From the NCBI RefSeq assembly GCF_009455685.1, contig NZ_QPES01000002.1, positions 620,001 to 684,000 of the forward strand: 64,000 nt of DNA, given 5' to 3'. Both the position numbers and the translations under genes were made by a program. The first letter of the stretch is position 1, and each line of letters begins with the position of its first letter. Positions 1-7,795 of this stretch are shown piece after piece. Source of the DNA: Paraburkholderia hayleyella. Its GTDB lineage: Bacteria; Pseudomonadota; Gammaproteobacteria; Burkholderiales; Burkholderiaceae. The notes below the pieces were generated by a model, which saw only the letters and a list, made by a program, of their open reading frames with translations, had not been told where the DNA came from and made no database searches.

Positions 1-1154
1 ATCGCCTTTTTTCGCTTTCGTCGGCAGCCGCGCTGCTGACACTTGGGTTCGGTTTCATCGTCTCGCCGGGCACCTTCGCCGCCAGCCCGGAGATCGTCAA
101 GATCGGCTTTGCCGCCCCGCTCACCGGGTCGTCCGCCGCCGATGGCAAGGAGATGGAAAACGCTGTGCGCCTCGCCATCGATGACGCCAACCGCCGCGCG
201 CCCCAACTTCATGGCCGGCCGGTCAAGTTCGAGATCGACGCCCAGGACGATCAGAGCGATCCGCGTATCGCTACCCAGATCGCCCAGCGTTTTGCCGATA
301 CCGGCGTGGCGGGGGTCGTCGGCCACTTCAACACCAGTTGCAGCATCGCTGCGTCGAAAACCTACGCCAGCGCGAATCTCGCCGAGATCAGCCCCAGTTC
401 GACCGGAGCGTCTTATACCCAGCAAGGCTATCCGACCACGTTCCGGGTCGTCGGCCAGGATGCCATCGCGGGTGAAACGTTGGGCCGTTATCTGCTCGAT
501 TCGCTGGGGGCCAAACGGATTGCGATCATCGATGACCGGACCGATTTCGGCCAGGGCCTGGCGGACCGGGTCGAAGCCACGCTGCTCAAGCACAACGGCA
601 AGATCGTCGCGCGTGAGTACGTCACCAACAAAACGATTGATTTCAGCGCGGTCCTGACCCGGATCCGCGGCACCCAGCCGGATGTCATTGTGTTTGGCGG
701 CTTCGATGCTCAGGCCGCACAACTGGCGCGGCGCATGCGTAGCCTCGGAGTCAAGGCGACGCTGGTCGGTGAAGGCTTCAACAACAACATCTTTGTCGAT
801 CTGGCGCGCGGCGATGGCGAAGGCACCATCACGATCCAGCCCGGGCTGCCTGCCGACAAGCTGCCTGCGAGCGATTTCGCCAGCCGCTACGAGACGCGCT
901 TCAAAACCCGCCTGCAGGGCTTCCAGGGGCCCTACGCCTACGACGCCGCCACGGTGCTGCTCAACGCCGTGCTGGCAGCGGGTTCCGCCGAGCCCGCCAA
1001 AGTGCTCGCCGCCGTCAAGGCGACGAAGCTCAAAGGCGTGACCGGGCCGGTTGCATTCGATGCGCGAGGGGATCTGGCGAATTCGCCGTATTCGGTCTAT
1101 CGCCTGAACGGCAAGCGCTGGGATGGCATCAAGATTCTGAACGCGGCCCAGTGA
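1..1154 (+). CDS. Branched-chain amino acid/amide ABC transporter substrate-binding protein (5' partial)
   Basis: Periplasmic type I solute-binding protein (Peripla_BP_6/LivK type) that would deliver branched-chain amino acids, amides or related solutes to a Liv-like ABC importer. The reading frame is already open at base 3 and runs in from outside the window; the first visible residues (RLFSLSSAAALLTLGFG) are a hydrophobic signal-peptide core, so only a few N-terminal residues are missing. Mature protein begins near the SPEIVKIGFAAPLTGSSA motif, typical of the family's first beta strand, followed by the GVVGHFNTSCSIAAS substrate loop and the DDRTDFGQG hinge region. It ends 13 bp before the amidase gene, so the two are probably co-transcribed, suggesting the imported solute may carry an amide bond. 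Substrate identity is inference. Confidence 0.88.
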   Translation, partial: RLFSLSSAAALLTLGFGFIVSPGTFAASPEIVKIGFAAPLTGSSAADGKEMENAVRLAIDDANRRAPQLHGRPVKFEIDAQDDQSDPRIATQIAQRFADTGVAGVVGHFNTSCSIAASKTYASANLAEISPSSTGASYTQQGYPTTFRVVGQDAIAGETLGRYLLDSLGAKRIAIIDDRTDFGQGLADRVEATLLKHNGKIVAREYVTNKTIDFSAVLTRIRGTQPDVIVFGGFDAQAAQLARRMRSLGVKATLVGEGFNNNIFVDLARGDGEGTITIQPGLPADKLPASDFASRYETRFKTRLQGFQGPYAYDAATVLLNAVLAAGSAEPAKVLAAVKATKLKGVTGPVAFDARGDLANSPYSVYRLNGKRWDGIKILNAAQ

Positions 1155-1167
1155 CAAGCCCTCCATC

Positions 1168-2634
1168 ATGGCTGCCCTGAACCTCATGACCGAACTGAAC
1201 GCCAACGCCGCCGCCGCCGCCACCGCCACCGCGAACGCGAACGCCAACGCCAACGCAAATGCCACGGCACACAGCAAAGACGCCAGCGAAGGCGTCAACC
1301 AGCAGGCTGTCGCCCGGGCCGCGGCGCGGGCGACAGCTCATCCGGATCGGGCGCACATTTACCTGCGCGAACGCTTTGCCGCGGCCCACGACGAAGCCCT
1401 GGCCCGCGACCAGCTTGCCGCCCTCGGGGTACGTCTGCCGCTCGATGGCCTGACGCTGACGGTCAAGGCCTGTTTTGACGTCGCGGGGTGGGTCACCGAT
1501 GCGGCTTCCGCCGTCTTCGCCGGGCGGCCTGCCGCCCGCGCCGATGCTCCCGCCGTCGCGCAGTTACGCCACCACGGCGCGACGCTGGTCGGCCATAGCA
1601 ACATGACGGAATTCGCCTTTGGTGCCTTAGGCGTGAACTCGACCACGGGCACGCCTCGCACGCCGCTCGATCCCGAGCGGCAGCGCATCGCCGGAGGCTC
1701 GACCTCGGGCGGTGCGGTCGCGGTGGCGGAAGGCCTGGCCGATCTGGCGCTGGGCTCGGATACCAGTGGCTCGGTGCGGATCCCGGCTGCGTTCTGCGGC
1801 ATCGTGGGCTTCAAGCCGAGCAGCGGGCGCATCAGCACGCAAGGGCTGGTGCCGCTCTCAAGCAGCTTCGATGTGCCTGGCCTGATAGCCCGCGATGTCA
1901 CCACGCTGCTACGGGCCAGCGGCGTCTTCGGGCTGACTGCCCACGACACCGCGCACGACACCTCAGCGCCGCGCGCCGTGCCGGATCTGAGCGGCTTGCG
2001 CCTGGCGCTGCCGCTGGGTTTCGCGCGCGAGCAATGCGATGCCGAGGTCCTTGCCGCCTTCGATCAGGCGCTCCACACCCTGCATCGGCATGGCGCGCAG
2101 ATCGTTCCCACCGCATTCACGGATCTTCATGCCCCCGCAAGGATCGCGCTCGAAAGCGGCATCATCGTCGCCGAGGCTTACGCCCTGCATCAGCCCTGGA
2201 TTCACGACAATCTGGCCCGCTACGACGCACGGGTTGGCCCGCGCATTCTGCAAGGCGAGCACATCAGCGCGCCGCGTTACCTCCAGGGCAAGGCGCGGTT
2301 GCAAGCCCTCGCGCAACGTTACGATGAAGAAATCGCGCCTTTCGATGCCCTGCTCACGCCCACGGTGCCGCTGTTGCCACCGCGGCTGGCGGAGCTCGAT
2401 GCTTCAGAGGCTTATCTACGGCTCAATGCACGCAGCTTCAGCCTGACCGAGCTGGCTAACCGCATCGACGCCCCGAGCCTCTCGTTGCCGTTGCATCTGG
2501 AGCAGAACCCCACGCCATGCGGCCTGCTGCTCACCGGGCGCAGGCAGCACGATGCATCATTGCTGGCGCTGGCGCTCAGGCTCGAGCAGGCGCTCGCGTG
2601 GAGCGCAGGAGGGCCTGAGCGCCAGCCTGCCTGA
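1168..2634 (+). CDS. Amidase-signature family amidase
   Basis: Amidase signature (AS) hydrolase of 488 residues that cleaves a carboxamide to acid and ammonia, or acts in allophanate/carbamoyl chemistry. The Ser-cisSer-Lys triad is visible: Lys100 in TVKACFDVAG, cis-Ser180 in GGSTSGGA and nucleophile Ser202 in SDTSGSVRIP. The N-terminal 40 residues are odd: an Ala/Asn/Thr low-complexity run (residues 11-33) encoded by a hexameric repeat, unlike the usual AS N-terminus. A second ATG seven codons in is an alternative start, and the true start may lie after the repeat. Neighbours are a binding protein of an ABC importer upstream (13-bp gap) and ectoine synthase downstream, suggesting uptake and hydrolysis of a small amide. 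Exact substrate unknown. Confidence 0.88.
   Translation: MAALNLMTELNANAAAAATATANANANANANATAHSKDASEGVNQQAVARAAARATAHPDRAHIYLRERFAAAHDEALARDQLAALGVRLPLDGLTLTVKACFDVAGWVTDAASAVFAGRPAARADAPAVAQLRHHGATLVGHSNMTEFAFGALGVNSTTGTPRTPLDPERQRIAGGSTSGGAVAVAEGLADLALGSDTSGSVRIPAAFCGIVGFKPSSGRISTQGLVPLSSSFDVPGLIARDVTTLLRASGVFGLTAHDTAHDTSAPRAVPDLSGLRLALPLGFAREQCDAEVLAAFDQALHTLHRHGAQIVPTAFTDLHAPARIALESGIIVAEAYALHQPWIHDNLARYDARVGPRILQGEHISAPRYLQGKARLQALAQRYDEEIAPFDALLTPTVPLLPPRLAELDASEAYLRLNARSFSLTELANRIDAPSLSLPLHLEQNPTPCGLLLTGRRQHDASLLALALRLEQALAWSAGGPERQPA
1204..1263 (+). repeat. Hexameric microsatellite in the amidase N-terminus
   Basis: Degenerate tandem repeat of the GCCAAC/GCGAAC type preceded by a GCCGCC/GCCACC run. 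It encodes alternating Ala and Asn or Thr. Because the unit is 6 bp, length changes stay in frame. Confidence 0.75.
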
Positions 2635-2645
2635 CTCCATTCGAC

Positions 2646-2705
2646 GAACTGAACTGAACTGAACTGAACTGAACTGAACTGAACTGAACCAAACCAAACC
2701 AAACC
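2646..2705 (+). repeat. Pentanucleotide microsatellite (GAACT)8-GAACC-(AAACC)3
   Basis: Eight exact GAACT units (2646-2685), one GAACC, then three AAACC units. The array begins 12 bp after the amidase stop and ends 22 bp before the ectC ATG, so it fills about two thirds of the 93-bp intergenic space. The ectC ribosome binding site (AAAGGA, about 2716-2721) follows directly. Confidence 0.95.
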
Positions 2706-2727
2706 CGTTCGACCCAAAGGAATCCCC

Positions 2728-3129
2728 ATGATCGTCCGCACCGTTGCACAAACCACCGGCACGCCACACCACGCCAGCGGTCCTGGCTGGGACAGCAAAC
2801 GCCTGATCGTCGCCGCCGACCAGGTCGGTTATTCGGTACATGACACCACCGTCAAGGAAGGCGCCGAACAGATCCTCGAATACAAGCACCACATCGAAGC
2901 CAATTATTGCTTCGCCGGAGAAGGCGAAGTCGTGGACGTGGCAAGCGGCATCACCTATCCGCTGCGCCCCGGCACGATTTACGTCCTCGACAAGCATGAC
3001 CGGCACATTCTGCGGGCGCTCAAAGGCGATTTGCGTCTGGTGTGCGTGTTCAATCCCGCGCTCGCGGGCGCTGAAACGCATCAGGCGGATGGCAGCTACG
3101 CGCCGCTCGATACGGCTGCGACTGACTAA
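2728..3129 (+). CDS. ectC: L-ectoine synthase (orphan EctC)
   Basis: Cupin enzyme of 133 residues that closes N-gamma-acetyl-diaminobutyrate to ectoine by water elimination. The family is recognisable from end to end: N-terminal MIVRTV, GWDSKRLIVAAD, the metal-binding cupin region YKHHIEANYCFAGEGEV, and LRPGTIYVLDKHDRHILRA followed by VCVFNP. Length matches the family (about 128-137). Start is the ATG preceded by AAAGGA. No ectA or ectB lies beside it; the neighbours are an amidase and an ABC-importer binding protein. Orphan ectC genes are known in non-producers, where the enzyme may use acquired precursor or run the reverse reaction (ectoine hydrolysis). A pentamer repeat lies just upstream of the ribosome binding site and could alter expression. 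Confidence 0.93.
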   Translation: MIVRTVAQTTGTPHHASGPGWDSKRLIVAADQVGYSVHDTTVKEGAEQILEYKHHIEANYCFAGEGEVVDVASGITYPLRPGTIYVLDKHDRHILRALKGDLRLVCVFNPALAGAETHQADGSYAPLDTAATD

Positions 3130-3208
3130 CCGAAGGCTTGCAGGCCGCGCGAACGCGTGGCCTGCTGATCGTGCGCTACCTGTGAAAAACGACGCCGCTC
3201 AGGACGGT

Positions 3209-3690
3209 TCAGGACAGTGCGGCCAGTTTGAAATCAACGGGCGAGCCCACATCGATACGTTTCGGCTCAGGCGCGAGCAAACCGCTTTGCACATCGCGCC
3301 GGAACACGTAGGCGTTAGCGCTGCCCTGATTGCCGACGATCAGCCACTGGCCGCCCGGATCGATGGCGAACTCGCGCGGCGACAAGGCGAGATAACACGG
3401 ATCGTTACCTTCAGCGGCAACCCGGTTGAGAAACGTCAGCGCCCCGCTCGCTGCATCGAAACGAAACGAAACAAAACGAAACGAAACGCGTTAATACCAC
3501 CCCGCTGCGAAGCCGAACCGTTATCGCCAGGCCATTCGTTGACGGCATAAACGTGGCGCGTGTTAGGGCTCACCACCCGAAACGACGGATTGAGGGTAGG
3601 CGCCAGCGATAGACGTAAAACCCTTCGCTCCCGCCTCCGGTGTAAGTGCCCAGCAGCAGGTCGTAGACCCCGGTTGGCGACACGACCACG
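3209..3690 (-). pseudogene. Decayed lactonase (YkgB/Pgl-type beta-propeller) gene
   Basis: Remnant of a lactonase-family seven-bladed beta-propeller gene, normally about 350-400 codons. Three fragments survive in three different frames on the minus strand. The N-terminal fragment YDLLLGTYTGGGSEGFYVYR ends near 3600. A middle fragment reads LNPSFRVVSPNTRHVYAVNE...GGINAFRF (about 3490-3595). A C-terminal fragment reads FDAASGALTFLN...CYLALSPREFAIDPGG...KRIDVGSPVDFKLAALS and ends at the stop 3209-3211. Joining CYLALSP directly to PREFAIDPGG means most central blades are deleted. The break between the second and third fragments falls exactly in an expanded CGAAA repeat. Not expected to make a working enzyme. 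Confidence 0.85.
3457..3486 (+). repeat. Pentanucleotide microsatellite (CGAAA)6 inside the lactonase remnant
   Basis: Six CGAAA units, one with a G-to-A change (3472-3476). On the minus strand they read TTTCG. Two units would give the in-frame peptide NAFRFDAASG expected for a lactonase; six units add 20 bp and shift the frame. Confidence 0.9.
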
Positions 3691-4046
3691 GGCGGAGTGA
3701 TGACAAGACATAGCGCCCCCATAGGGCGGGGTAAGTGAGAAACAGCGGTGAAATACAGCGCGACAGGTAAGCGGATGCGGACCTGCAACGCCAGATGACA
3801 TCGGACAACGCTCAGGCGCATACCAACGCACGGTCTGTAGCGCGCCTCGCTGATCGCAACGCATGGCGGGCAGCCCGTATAAAAATGAATAGCCAGGCGG
3901 CGCAACTTCAAGCCCAGCAACGTTTGCGCATCGCGGCGCCTGTGACATGTGCGTCATGCAATACATGACACAACGCATGCTGATAGCACGATCCCCCTCA
4001 CAACGCTTATCCTTGTCGGCATTGCCACTTTTTCAGGGAACACCTC
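3691..4046. other. Intergenic region with no convincing gene
   Basis: No frame here resembles a known protein. The left part probably derives from sequence upstream of the decayed lactonase. The only structure seen is the inverted repeat at 3941-3972 before the DUF3096 gene. Confidence 0.6.
3941..3972. promoter_or_regulatory. Inverted repeat upstream of the DUF3096 gene
   Basis: Arms TGTGACATGT (3941-3950) and ACATGACACA (3963-3972) pair at 9 of 10 positions with a 12-bp spacer, 75 bp before the DUF3096 ATG. Spacing suits a dimeric regulator, but no protein is indicated. Confidence 0.35.
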
Positions 4047-4199
4047 ATGACCGCCAGCTTTAGCCTCGGCCCACTTGTGTCACTCATCGCGGGCATCCTG
4101 ATTCTTGTCATGCCTCGCCTGCTCAACTACATCGTCGCGCTTTATCTGATCATCATCGGCGTCATCGGCATCTTCGGTGTCGGCTCCACGCATTTTTAA
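4047..4199 (+). CDS. Small membrane protein, DUF3096 family
   Basis: A 50-residue protein, MTASFSLGPLVSLIAGILI... ending GVGSTHF. It has two hydrophobic helices (about residues 7-22 and 26-46) separated by the short polar turn MPRLLNY, the arrangement seen in DUF3096 proteins. These are small inner-membrane proteins of unknown role. The ATG is preceded by AGGGAA at a suitable distance. It stands alone in a region with little other coding, just upstream of the GH15 gene. The match is by recognition of the pattern PRLLNYIVALYLIIIGVIGI; function is not known. Confidence 0.8.
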   Translation: MTASFSLGPLVSLIAGILILVMPRLLNYIVALYLIIIGVIGIFGVGSTHF

Positions 4200-4307
4200 A
4201 GCGGCGCTTCCAGGCTTTTGACACGCGCACCGCACGCCACCTGACATCACCCGGTCTCGCCGTGCCCCTCCGGCGGCGCGACACCTGCCTCCTAATTGCC
4301 GCCCATC

Positions 4308-6158
4308 ATGCCCGCACTCATTGAAGACTATGCCCTCGTAGGCGACGGCCTCACCGCCGCACTGATCTCCCGCGACGGCTCCGTCGACTGGCTTTGCTGG
4401 CCGCGTTTCGATTCCGGCGCCTGCTTCGCCGCGTTATTGGGCACCGAAGCCAACGGCTGCTGGCGCCTCGCGCCGGTAAGCGACACGCCGCCCATCATCA
4501 CGCGGCGCTATCGCGGCGAAACCCTCATCCTCGAAACCGATTTCGAAACGCCCGAAGGCGCCGTCACCATCATCGATTTCATGCCACGCGGCAACGGCTG
4601 GTCCGAGCTGATCCGTATCGTCGTCGGCCGCCGCGGCACCGTGCGCATGAAGATGGAGCTGGTGTTGCGTTTCGACTATGGCTTCTCGATTCCGTGGGTC
4701 AGCCGCCTGACTCACGAAAACGGCATCAAGGCGATCGTCGGCCCGGATGCCGTGGTGCTGCGCACCCCCATCGAGATGCACGGCGAAAACATGCGCACGC
4801 TCGCCGAATTCGACGTCTCGGCGGATGAACGCGTGCCCTTCTCGCTGGCCTACGCGGCTTCGCATTTGCGCTTGCCGCCGCCGCGCGATCCTTTTACCGC
4901 GCTCGCACGCACCGAGAATTTCTGGCTCGAATGGTCCGCTCGCGGCACGGTGCAAGGCCGCTGGGCGCCGCAAATCCGCCGCTCGCTGATCACGCTCAAG
5001 GCGCTGGCATATGAACCGACTGGTGGCATCGTCGCCGCACCGACCACCTCGCTGCCGGAACACCTCGGCGGCTCGCGCAACTGGGATTACCGCTATTGCT
5101 GGCTGCGCGATGCCACGATCACACTGCTGGCGATGATGCGCGGGGGCTATTACGAGGAAGCTCGCGCCTGGCGCACCTGGCTGGCGCGCGTGACCGCCGG
5201 CGCACCCGAGCAGTTGCAGATCATGTATGGCATCGCGGGCGAGCGGCGTCTGCCCGAATTCGAAATCGAATGGCTGCCGGGCTACGAAAACTCGAAGCCC
5301 GTGCGCATTGGCAATAACGCCGTCGGCCAGTTGCAGCTCGATGTGTATGGCGAAGTGATGAATGCCCTGCACCTGGCGCGCGTGGGCGGCTTGCAGGCCG
5401 ATGACACCGCCTGGAACGTGCAGTGCACCATTCTTAAACATCTCGAAACCATCTGGGAACAGCCCGACGAAGGTATCTGGGAAACGCGTGGCGGACGCCA
5501 GCATTTCACGTTTTCGAAAGTCATGGCGTGGGTCGCGTTCGACCGCGCGATCAAGTCAGCGGAGATGTTCGACCTGCCTGCGCCGCTGGAACACTGGCGC
5601 GAGCTGCGCGCACGCATCCATGCCGATGTCTGCGCCCGGGCCTGGAACCCGGCGCTCAACGTTTTTGCGCAAACCTATGGCGGCAGCGATCTCGATGCGA
5701 GCGTGCTGCTGTTACCGCTGCTGGGGTTCCTGCCGCCGTCGGACCCGCGCATCAAACACACGGTGGCGGCCATCGAGCGCGATCTGACGCACGATGGTTT
5801 TGTCATGCGCTATCGCACCACGGAATTCAACGATGGGCTGCCGCCAGGCGAAGGTACGTTCCTTGCTTGCAGTTTCTGGCTAGTCGATAACCTCGCGTTG
5901 CAAGGGCGAATGGAAGAAGCACGGGCAATGTACGAACGGCTGCTCGCGCTCGCCAACGATGTCGGCCTGCTAGCGGAAGAATACGACCCTGCGTCGGGCC
6001 GCCTGGTCGGTAATTTTCCTCAGGCGTTCTCGCATGTGGCGCTGGTCCATACCGGCCTCAACCTGATGAAGCATGAACAGGCCATGGCGCGCACAGCGGG
6101 CCAGCCTGCGCTGAATGGCGGCGAAAGTCTTGAGAAGCTGGAGCAGGACACGCCATAG
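4308..6158 (+). CDS. Glycoside hydrolase family 15 protein (glucoamylase/trehalase type)
   Basis: Cytosolic (no signal peptide) GH15 enzyme of 616 residues that releases glucose from alpha-glucosidic substrates such as trehalose or malto-oligosaccharides by inversion. An N-terminal trehalase-like domain opens with IEDYALVGDGLTAALISRDGSVDWLCWPRFDS. The (alpha/alpha)6 barrel follows, with NWDYRYCWLRDATITL, EIEWLPGYENSKPVRIGNNAV and, near the end, the EEYDP motif, where family GH15 has its catalytic base. Start at ATG 4308 is chosen over a TTG 12 bp upstream because homologues begin MPALIEDYALVG-like. In this genome, which also carries TreS and TreZ, trehalase or alpha-glucan trimming is a reasonable inference. 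Both catalytic regions look intact. Confidence 0.9.
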   Translation: MPALIEDYALVGDGLTAALISRDGSVDWLCWPRFDSGACFAALLGTEANGCWRLAPVSDTPPIITRRYRGETLILETDFETPEGAVTIIDFMPRGNGWSELIRIVVGRRGTVRMKMELVLRFDYGFSIPWVSRLTHENGIKAIVGPDAVVLRTPIEMHGENMRTLAEFDVSADERVPFSLAYAASHLRLPPPRDPFTALARTENFWLEWSARGTVQGRWAPQIRRSLITLKALAYEPTGGIVAAPTTSLPEHLGGSRNWDYRYCWLRDATITLLAMMRGGYYEEARAWRTWLARVTAGAPEQLQIMYGIAGERRLPEFEIEWLPGYENSKPVRIGNNAVGQLQLDVYGEVMNALHLARVGGLQADDTAWNVQCTILKHLETIWEQPDEGIWETRGGRQHFTFSKVMAWVAFDRAIKSAEMFDLPAPLEHWRELRARIHADVCARAWNPALNVFAQTYGGSDLDASVLLLPLLGFLPPSDPRIKHTVAAIERDLTHDGFVMRYRTTEFNDGLPPGEGTFLACSFWLVDNLALQGRMEEARAMYERLLALANDVGLLAEEYDPASGRLVGNFPQAFSHVALVHTGLNLMKHEQAMARTAGQPALNGGESLEKLEQDTP

Positions 6159-6173
6159 GTGTTTTCTAGCATT

Positions 6174-6242
6174 TTTGCTGCGTTGCACAATTCCATGTTG
6201 TTCGATATGATCCGACGGACCTGTATTGATTTGCTGCAATGC
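6174..6242 (+). promoter_or_regulatory. Two TTTGCTGCnnTGC repeats upstream of phaZ
   Basis: Direct repeats TTTGCTGCGTTGC (6174-6186) and TTTGCTGCAATGC (6230-6242) are 56 bp apart, start to start, and lie upstream of the phaZ ATG. TGC-rich half sites like these resemble those reported for the PHA-responsive repressor PhaR, so regulation of phaZ by PhaR is a possibility. This is inferred from pattern only. Confidence 0.35.
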
Positions 6243-6371
6243 CACAACGTTTGACCTTCGCGTTTAACGTTTAACCTTCGCACCAAAACGTTTGCGCGAG
6301 TCCTGGTTTAACCACCACGTCAAGCCGCACCGACCCGCCGCCGCGCGAGCCGCCCCACAACGGGAGCACCG

Positions 6372-7715
6372 ATGCTTTACCAGATTCACGAATTCCAGCG
6401 CGCACTGCTCGGCCCCATGACGGCCTGGGCCCAGGCCGCCTCGCACTCATTTGCCAATCCCGCCAGCCCGCTTTCCTTCGTCCCTGGCGCTACGCGCCTC
6501 GCAGCGGGCTACGAGTTGCTCTACCGGCTCGGCAAGGATTACGAAAAACCCGAATTCAACTTGCGCCAGATCGTCAAGGATGGCCACCACATCCCGATCA
6601 TCGAACAAACCATCATCGAAAAACCGTTTTGCCGCCTGCTGCGCTTCAAGCGCTACGCCGACGACAACGAAGCCGTCCTGCAACTGAAAGACGAACCCGT
6701 GGTGCTGGTTTGCGCACCGCTCTCCGGCCATCACTCGACGTTGCTGCGCGATACCGTGCGCACGCTGCTGCAAGACCACAAGGTTTATCTCACCGACTGG
6801 ATCGACGCACGCATGGTGCCGCTCGAAACCGGTGCCTTCCACCTGGACGATTACGTCGCTTACATTCAGGAGTTCATCCGTCATATCGGCGCGAGCAAAC
6901 TGCATGTCATTTCGGTTTGCCAGCCGACGGTGCCGGTGCTTGCCGCCATCTCGCTCATGGCCAGCCGGGGTGAGGACACGCCGCGCACGATGACCATGAT
7001 GGGTGGCCCGATCGACGCGCGCAAAAGCCCGACATCGGTCAACTCGCTAGCCACGCAGCATTCGTTCGAATGGTTCGAAAACAACGTGATTTACACCGTG
7101 CCACCGAACTATCCAGGCTTTGGCCGCAAGGTATATCCAGGCTTTTTGCAACATACCGGTTTTGTCGCTATGAACCCTGGACGCCACGCCAACTCACACT
7201 GGGATTTCTACCAAAGCCTGTTGCGCGGTGACGAAGAAGACGCTGAAGCCCATCGCCGCTTTTATGACGAATACAACGCGGTGCTGGACATGGCGGCCGA
7301 GTTCTACCTCGAAACCATTGACGTCGTCTTTCAGTCGTTCAGCCTGGCGGAAGGCACGTGGCATGTGGCGGGCGAACATGTCCGGCCACAGGACATCGTC
7401 AACACCGCGCTGTTGACGATCGAAGGTGAGCTTGACGACATTTCCGGCAGTGGCCAGACACACGCCGCACATGATTTATGCACGGGTATTGCGGCACATA
7501 ACAAACAACATCTGACAGCGGAAAACTGCGGCCACTACGGTATTTTTTCGGGCCGGCGCTGGCGCAACGTGATCTATCCGCAACTGCGCGACTTCATCCG
7601 TGCCAGCAATGCTGCCGCCTCTGCCACCGCAGACAAAACCGCCCCGCCAGCAAAACACACGCGCCACGTGGAAAAGGAAAACGCCAAAACCCGTGCCGAA
7701 CGGACACAGGCCTGA
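6372..7715 (+). CDS. phaZ: Intracellular polyhydroxyalkanoate depolymerase
   Basis: Granule-associated depolymerase (PhaZ1 type) that mobilises native poly-3-hydroxybutyrate. It begins MLYQIHEFQRALLGPMTAWAQ, characteristic of the family, and has the cysteine nucleophile in the lipase-like box HVISVCQPTVPVLAA. That Cys is residue 183, the same number as in the Cupriavidus necator enzyme. Downstream come GEHVRPQDIVNTALLTIEGELDDISGSGQT (acid region) and ENCGHYGIFSGRRW (catalytic His). Length is 447; the last 35 residues are an Ala/Lys-rich hydrophilic tail not needed for the fold. The gene stands alone, with a repeat pair upstream that may be a PhaR site and a strong hairpin downstream. Confidence 0.94.
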   Translation: MLYQIHEFQRALLGPMTAWAQAASHSFANPASPLSFVPGATRLAAGYELLYRLGKDYEKPEFNLRQIVKDGHHIPIIEQTIIEKPFCRLLRFKRYADDNEAVLQLKDEPVVLVCAPLSGHHSTLLRDTVRTLLQDHKVYLTDWIDARMVPLETGAFHLDDYVAYIQEFIRHIGASKLHVISVCQPTVPVLAAISLMASRGEDTPRTMTMMGGPIDARKSPTSVNSLATQHSFEWFENNVIYTVPPNYPGFGRKVYPGFLQHTGFVAMNPGRHANSHWDFYQSLLRGDEEDAEAHRRFYDEYNAVLDMAAEFYLETIDVVFQSFSLAEGTWHVAGEHVRPQDIVNTALLTIEGELDDISGSGQTHAAHDLCTGIAAHNKQHLTAENCGHYGIFSGRRWRNVIYPQLRDFIRASNAAASATADKTAPPAKHTRHVEKENAKTRAERTQA

Positions 7716-7737
7716 CCCCGATCTCCTGCTTCAAATA

Positions 7738-7775
7738 AAAACCTGCGGTGCCCAAACAAGCACCGCAGGTTCATG
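7738..7775 (-). terminator. Rho-independent terminator between phaZ and tetR
   Basis: Perfect 12-bp stem AACCTGCGGTGC/GCACCGCAGGTT with an 8-base loop. On the minus strand it is followed by a T-rich run (TTTTTATTT), so it best terminates the TetR gene. It can also stop convergent phaZ transcription. Confidence 0.8.
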
Positions 7776-7795
7776 AATGATCGACGCGGATGCCA

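Noticed and set aside
4434..5504. A 356-codon open frame on the minus strand opposite the GH15 gene
   Set aside because: The forward frame has full GH15 motifs. The reverse frame has none and results from codon bias.
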